Positions 59,287 to 64,000 of a stretch of DNA of 64,000 nt are shown piece by piece. This DNA comes from Caenorhabditis elegans (taxonomy: Eukaryota > Nematoda > Chromadorea > Rhabditida > Rhabditidae), in NCBI RefSeq assembly GCF_000002985.6, contig NC_003283.11:12896001-12960000 (forward strand), given 5' to 3'. The notes under the pieces were generated by a model that saw only the letters and a program-made list of their open reading frames with translations, was not told where the DNA came from and ran no database searches. Within the stretch, counting starts at the first letter, position 1, and every line of letters starts with the position of its first letter. The translations under genes and the position numbers were made by a program.

Positions 59287-62200
59287 TCAAGTCTCCGTCG
59301 TTGCTCCGATGACTCTCAAACCGTCAGGTGCTCTGACTACCCATTCAGGCCACCCGCCAAAATAGATCTTCCCATTGTAACCAGATCGTGTCAAAGCCCA
59401 CCAAACCATTGCCGATCGAAGTGACGTGGAACAGTATATAATCTGAAGAATATGATCTAGCGAGAAATATTATCATAATTTCAAAAGATTTTAGCATGTC
59501 TTCTCGAAGACGCATGGATTCATCCAGATTGGTCTCGACGCGCAAATAAGTTTATGGTACTTCTTTAATTTTGCATTTTTCAATGAAATTATCTTGTTTA
59601 CAGGGTGGGCCAAAAGTATGGTAACACGTTTGCAGCTCTATAACTTTACTAGTGAAGAGAGTTATTACATCAATTTGTACAAGTTTTGTTCTCCATAAAA
59701 TACTGACCAGATGAACGTTTTGAATTTTCAAAATGTTCCCATCCGCATCGCTGCAGGCCTTCAGAACTTTTGAGATCACGACCTTTATGGCACGCAAGTC
59801 GGCATTCTGCGGTTTTTCTACATTTTTCTCGAGGAATCCATCAAGTGTCTTACAAGTTTTATAGTTCAAAGAATGCTCTTGGTCTAGAGATTCTTTAAAA
59901 ACAAAAATCCAAATAATTTCTATCACGGTATTTCTGTCATGGACTGCGGCAGTAGGTTAAGTCTTGAATGGCATAGTCGCCAGAAAGATGGATGTGAGCG
60001 GCGAGTAGCAGTATGCAGAAAAATTCATTTTAGTATTTTTCGAGACGTTTTGACCTGACTTTCCAGAATTTTTTTAGAAAATTGAGCTCGGATAATTTTG
60101 TGGGTCGTTACGCCTTGCGAAACCAAAAAAACTGAGTAAATTTCGCAAAGTTGAATTCATGAAAAATTCAAAGGTTCTTGCTAGGCGCCAGTGTCGACAC
60201 AGAAAATTTTTATATGCTACAAAAACAATCAAAAACGCTTCTTCACTTCTTTAACTTAAAATTTAACATAAAAATCATACATCTGAAAATTATTGGCGTG
60301 CGTGGGAGGTGTGTTTGTGTGGGAAGTGCCGCGTGCCAAATTACCGTTTTTTCGAGGCAATCTATCCCATGCTCACATTTCCCATGCACACATTTCCCAT
60401 GCTGACACTTTCTCCCGTGCACACAAAATTCCCATGCTTACGCCCAGTAGTTCGAGTACTCCCATGCCTACAATTAATTTTTCTCCTTTTTTTCCGTTCC
60501 CATGCTGACATTCCCATACATACATTTTCTCCCGTGCATACAAAATATTCTGATGCTTACATCCAGTAGTCGAAGTACTCCTATGCCTACAACTCATTTT
60601 TCCCTTTTTTTTCGTTCCCATGCTGACATTCCCATACATACATTTTCTCCCGTGCATACAAAATATTCTGATGCTTACATCCAGTAGTCGAAGTACTCCT
60701 ATGCCTACAACTCATTTTTCCCATTTTTTTCGTTCCCATGCTGACATTCCCATACATACATTTTCTCCCGTGCATACAAAATTCCCATGCTTACATCCAG
60801 TAGTCGAACGTTCCCATGCCGACATTCCCACACATACATTTGTTCCCATACTTACAAAAATGTATTCCCATGCCGACATGGAGCATTTTTGTGCTCCAGA
60901 AGAGCACAAAGTCAATTTTTTTGCTCATTTTCATTGTATTAGGCTTACTTGACAGCTTTCAGTTACAACTGATCGCTTTTTTTTCAAAATGCATTAGTTC
61001 TCGATTATGAACAAGGAATCGAAGAAAAATGGGGATGACTGCCTATAGAGTAAAATTTTTTTTTGCTCAAAAAAAATTTTTTTTTTTGAAAATTTTTTTT
61101 CTCTCTATTTTGTAGGATATAATTAATTCGGTGAATTCCACAACTTCAAATGTTCATATTGCTGTTTCCGTGCAGTAATGAGTTTCGCAGTGTCTTAGGA
61201 ACATTCCATTTTTTGTTGCATTTTGTAGGAATTCGGAGCTATCTTATAATTTCTACAAATTAGAAAATCCATTTCACATTATTTCATGTAACTTGAACCT
61301 ATTGCTTCAAAAATAGCACAGAACGAATGTTGATTCTGTTTCTTTCATTAAAAAATGTGCTACTGTGCATTTTTTCCCACTTCTACGACTTTAAAGGCGC
61401 GCGAATTTTCGCGCAATAATCTCGCCACGCGCATCCCATTGATTTGTTGAGCGCTGGCGAGACCAATGACGGGACCATTTTGTATAAATGCGCGCGCCTT
61501 TAAAGTCGTAGAAGTGGGAAAAAATGCACAGTAGCACATTTTTTAATGAAAGAAACAGAATCAACATTCGTTCTGTGCTATTTTTGAAGCAATAGGTTCA
61601 AGTTACATGAAATAATGTGAAATGGATTTTCTAATTTGTAGAAATTATAAGATAGCTCCGAATTCCTACAAAATGCAACAAAAAATGGAATGTTCCTAAG
61701 ACACTGCGAAACTCATAACTGCACGGAAACAGCAATATGAACATTTGAAGTTGTGAATTCACCGAATTAATTATATCCTACAAAATAGAGAGAAAAAAAT
61801 TTTTCAAAAAAAAATTTTTTTTTGTGCAAAAAAAAATTTTACTCTATAGGCAGTCATCCCCATTTTTCTTCGATTCCTTGTTCATAATCGAGAACTAATG
61901 CATTTTGAAAAAAAAAGCGATCAGTTGTAACTGAAAGCTGTCAAGTAAGCCTAATACAATGAAAATGAGCAAAAAAATTGACTTTGTGCTCTTCTGGAGC
62001 ACAAAACTGTTCCATGTCGGCATGGGAATACATTTTTGTAAGTATGGGAACAAATGTATGTATGGGAATGTCAGCATAGGAACGAAAAAAAATGGAAAAA
62101 ATGAGGTGTATGCATAGGAGTACTTCGACTACTGGATGTAAGCATGGGAATTTTGTATGCACCGGAAAAATGTATGTATGAGAATGTCAGCATGGGAACG

Positions 62201-63978
62201 GAAAAAAGGGAAAAAATGAGTTGTAGGCATGGGAGTACTCGAACTACTGGGCGTAAGCATGGGAATATTTTGTATGCACGGGAGAAAATGTCAGCATGGG
62301 AAATGTGTGCATGGGAAATGTGAGCATGGGATAGATTGCCTTTTTTCGAAAGGGTTCGCCAAATTGTCGAGGTGATAAAGATCGCACCTTATTGGGAAAC
62401 ATTACAAATTTTGAGTCAAATTGAAGGAAATTTATTCAGCTATCAGTATTCGATAGAAGAATGTACGTATGACGTGGCAGTCGCGCGAAAAGCTCATGTA
62501 AAAGAGCGCTTCATGTGTTACCATACTTTTGGCCCACCCTGTATAGAATCCTCTGGTTTTCTTTTCATTTTTTTTTGATAAAAATTAGTTTTAAAAGTAC
62601 CATAAACTTTTTTCGCACCGAGACCCATCTGAATAAATTTGTGTGCTTTTAAGAAGGCTTGTCAAAATTTTGTGAAATTACGATATAACATACCACAGGT
62701 TTCCTCAATGATAATGCATTATTATTAAAAAGTCCTTTCAAATGATCTGCATCCTTCCACTGCCCAACAGCCCAATCGTATACTGCATCCACTGGAATAT
62801 TCCGTGCTCCTTTTATATGTCCATACAATGCTCCTTGAGCAGTTCCCAAGAATTCATCTTTTGTCTGTGCATCCACTACATCAAAATTGTCAATTTCAGA
62901 ATTTAGAAGAACATCATCATACGTTATAATTACAGAATCATTCCATGAAGCAAGAAAATCTCCTTGTCTTGGTTTTCTTGGAGCATCTCCTTGCTCCGTT
63001 TTATATTGTCCACTTCTTGCTTGATGAGTTTTCCATCCCAAATATCCACCCGAAAGCAGCGAAACTTTTTGATGTCCGAATAATTTGAAAATCCAAACAG
63101 TATAAGAACTCCAAATCATTTGTCCTCTATCATATACTATGACGTGACAATCATTATCAATTCCCTGAGATCTTGCGAATCGTTGAAATTGAAGTGGATG
63201 TACTGGAACGCCAGCATGACTAAGATTTGAATGGAAAATGAGGCGGGCTGATTCAATATGATCAACAGAGAATGCGTCACGACTTTTCGCTTCATCCCCG
63301 CTCGCAGCTTCTAGTATACAAATCTTTCGTTTTGTAATCAAAAGAGTCAACAAATGGTTTGGTGTCATTTCCATATCGGATCTTTTAGAAAGAAGACTTG
63401 ATTCCATTGATGGGCGAGGCTGAAAATTCAAAACTCTATATATCTTAGCATAAAATAAGTGGTTTTTATAAGTTTTCTAGTGATGATAAATACTCCTTTT
63501 AATTTAAAAACATTAAGTCAGTTTTAAAGAAGACCTTTTCCAGTTACAATTTCGATAATAGTACCCTTTTCAATAATAAACCACCATTTTGAATATTTAT
63601 ATTTCAAACAAACACTTACCAAACCGTACGATTCTTTTTGGAAAGTATTTGAGGATGAGACAAAAAAGAAGAATGATAGAATTGTTGCAAGTATGAATAC
63701 TGCAAGTAGGGTTACTGTAGCTGAGACGCATGCAATTTTCCATCGTTTTGATGTGCTCTGAAATCTTAACTAATTATAGAACATGGTTTTAGTTGTGTAC
63801 TGATATACTTTTAATTAACTTGCTTTGGCTAGCTATTATTTTGATACTTCAGATTCATTTAATAATTATTATAATTTAGAATACATTAAAGAAATCTGCT
63901 CTCGAAGCTTCATTTTAATTTTTAAAGAGTCACCTTATTGATTGTTCTCGAAGTATATTTTGTGAAACTATCACCCAT
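59287..63978 (-). CDS. Membrane-anchored tandem-rhodanese sulfurtransferase
   Basis: Four exons (63978-63934, 63757-63620, 63419-62694, 59442-59287) join in phase to 354 residues. Exon 1 begins MGDSFTKYTSRTINK; exon 2 encodes one membrane segment (ACVSATVTLLAVFILATILS), giving a predicted type II membrane protein. Exon 3 has the inactive rhodanese domain (HIESARLIFHSN, VIVYDRGQMIWSSYTVWIF, LLSGGYLGW) and the start of the second domain (VVDAQTKDEFLG, GHIKGARNIPVDAVYDW). Exon 4 supplies the active-site loop YCSTSLRSAMVWWAL with the catalytic Cys, then YFGGWPEWV and the stop. Thiosulfate or mercaptopyruvate sulfurtransferase activity is expected. The last intron is about 3.25 kb because it contains a transposon; a model that stops before it would lack the catalytic cysteine. 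Confidence 0.88.
60356..62340. repeat. Two-kilobase inverted repeat inside the transposon
   Basis: The left arm runs from GGCAATCTATCCCATGCTCAC (about 60356) to ACGACTTTAAAGGCGCGCG (about 61405). The right arm runs from CGCGCGCCTTTAAAGTCGT (about 61493) to GTGAGCATGGGATAGATTGCC (62340). The arms match closely over long blocks (for example 60870-61400 against 61500-62020). The left arm is about 200 bases longer because it has more copies of a 118-base tandem unit. The centre of about 87 bases contains GCGCGAATTTTCGCGC. Confidence 0.9.
60495..60850. repeat. Tandem 118-base units with CCCATGC words
   Basis: Units starting CGTTCCCATGCTGACATTCC recur at about 60496, 60614 and 60732 with near identity, followed by a partial unit from about 60808. 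Each holds CATACATACATTTTCTCCCG, TGCTTACATCCAGTAGT and CTCCTATGCCTACAACTCA. The matching region of the right arm (about 62020-62300) has fewer copies. The longer open frames here are artefacts of this repeat. Confidence 0.9.
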
Positions 63979-64000
63979 GAATGGAGTTGATTTAAGAGTG
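63979..64000. other. Window edge upstream of the rhodanese gene
   Basis: Only 22 bases remain before the window ends. The promoter and any 5' UTR of the rhodanese gene lie beyond it. Confidence 0.4.

Larger units (their letters stand above)
59601..62541. mobile_element. Mariner/Tc-type composite element, non-autonomous
   Basis: Terminal inverted repeats of about 28 bases begin CAGGGTGGGCCAAAAGTATG at 59601 and end with the complement at 62541. Both are flanked by TA (59599-59600 and 62542-62543), the target duplication of Tc1/mariner transposons. The flanks inside the ends (59630-60355 and 62341-62513) have short open frames but no recognisable transposase catalytic motif; a minus-strand frame near 59670-59800 could be a transposase C-terminal remnant. 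Most of the interior is a 2 kb inverted repeat. It lies wholly in the last intron of the rhodanese gene. Confidence 0.85.
59526..62629. repeat. Older short inverted repeat flanking the transposon
   Basis: The left arm (59526-59562) reads GATTGGTCTCGACGCGCAAA then AAGTTTATGGTACTT. The right arm (62596-62629), in reverse complement, reads GATGGGTCTCGGTGCGAAAA then AAGTTTATGGTACTT. Arms are about 35 bases with several mismatches. They lie just outside the mariner-type ends, so the transposon appears to have landed inside an older palindromic element. Confidence 0.65.

Noticed and set aside
60178-61010. Overlapping + and - open frames rich in His, Thr and Met around 60.2-61.0 kb
   Set aside because: They are translations of the 118-base tandem units and the inverted repeat, mirrored at 61.9-62.2 kb on the other strand; no gene features.
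1-64000. CRISPR arrays, bacterial operons, phage or rRNA genes
   Set aside because: The window is intron-rich nematode DNA; the direct repeats seen are transposon satellites and microsatellites, not spaced CRISPR repeats.

Overview
The window is nematode nuclear DNA and almost certainly Caenorhabditis elegans. It is AT-rich, its genes have many short introns (about 45-60 bases) with GTRAGT donors and TTTTCAG acceptors, and the spliced products match C. elegans families and, in four cases, named genes: nid-1 (nidogen), lipl-1 (lysosomal-type lipase), dhrs-4 (SDR) and eif-3.K. From memory these lie on chromosome V. Unless stated otherwise, exon structures below were joined by hand from splice signals and reading phase, and totals divide by three.

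Layout, left to right. 1-7604 has no supportable gene; it is a non-coding stretch with several purine-rich blocks. 7605-10731 (-) carries three tandem secreted transthyretin-like (TTR) genes. 14118-20961 (+) is nid-1, a complete 16-exon nidogen of 1584 residues. 21445-22895 (+) is a broken lipase copy, followed by intact lipl-1 (24007-25594) and dhrs-4 (26621-28115). 28441-31997 and 33487-36830 (+) encode two secreted, low-complexity, cysteine-containing proteins, probably extracellular matrix: one has lustrin-like cysteine modules and Asn/Gly runs, the other is Pro/Gln-rich with a cysteine knot-like tail. 37035-48432 (-) is a cluster of five tandem CHK-kinase-like (DUF1679) genes with the same seven-exon structure. 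49178-50790 (+) is a ground-like (hedgehog-related) protein. 51095-54656 (-) is an ankyrin-repeat protein with a hexosaminidase-like body; a small two-exon gene on the + strand (53939-54220) sits inside one of its introns. 56638-57188 (+) is a D-aminoacyl-tRNA deacylase, 58002-59111 (+) is eif-3.K, and 59287-63978 (-) is a membrane-anchored rhodanese.

Mobile and repeat DNA is concentrated in introns and spacers. The most striking case is the last intron of the rhodanese gene. It holds a 2.9 kb element with mariner-type ends flanked by TA, itself filled by a 2 kb inverted repeat that contains 118-bp tandem units, all inside an older, short inverted repeat. The final coding exon lies on the far side. 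Smaller palindromic elements lie near 11.1-11.5, 23.2, 27.6-27.9, 35.1-35.8, 47.85-47.95, 55.5 and 57.3-57.5 kb.

The genes do not form one pathway. The window is a mosaic: extracellular-matrix or secreted proteins (TTR, nidogen, lustrin-like, Pro/Gln-rich, ground-like), lipid and small-molecule metabolism (lipase, SDR, CHK kinases, rhodanese) and two translation housekeeping genes. The observations most worth following are the gene-conversion tract between the dead and live lipases, the nested small gene, the out-of-frame start of the fifth CHK gene, a shared GATA plus GAGACCACA promoter module in the CHK cluster, and the split rhodanese gene.
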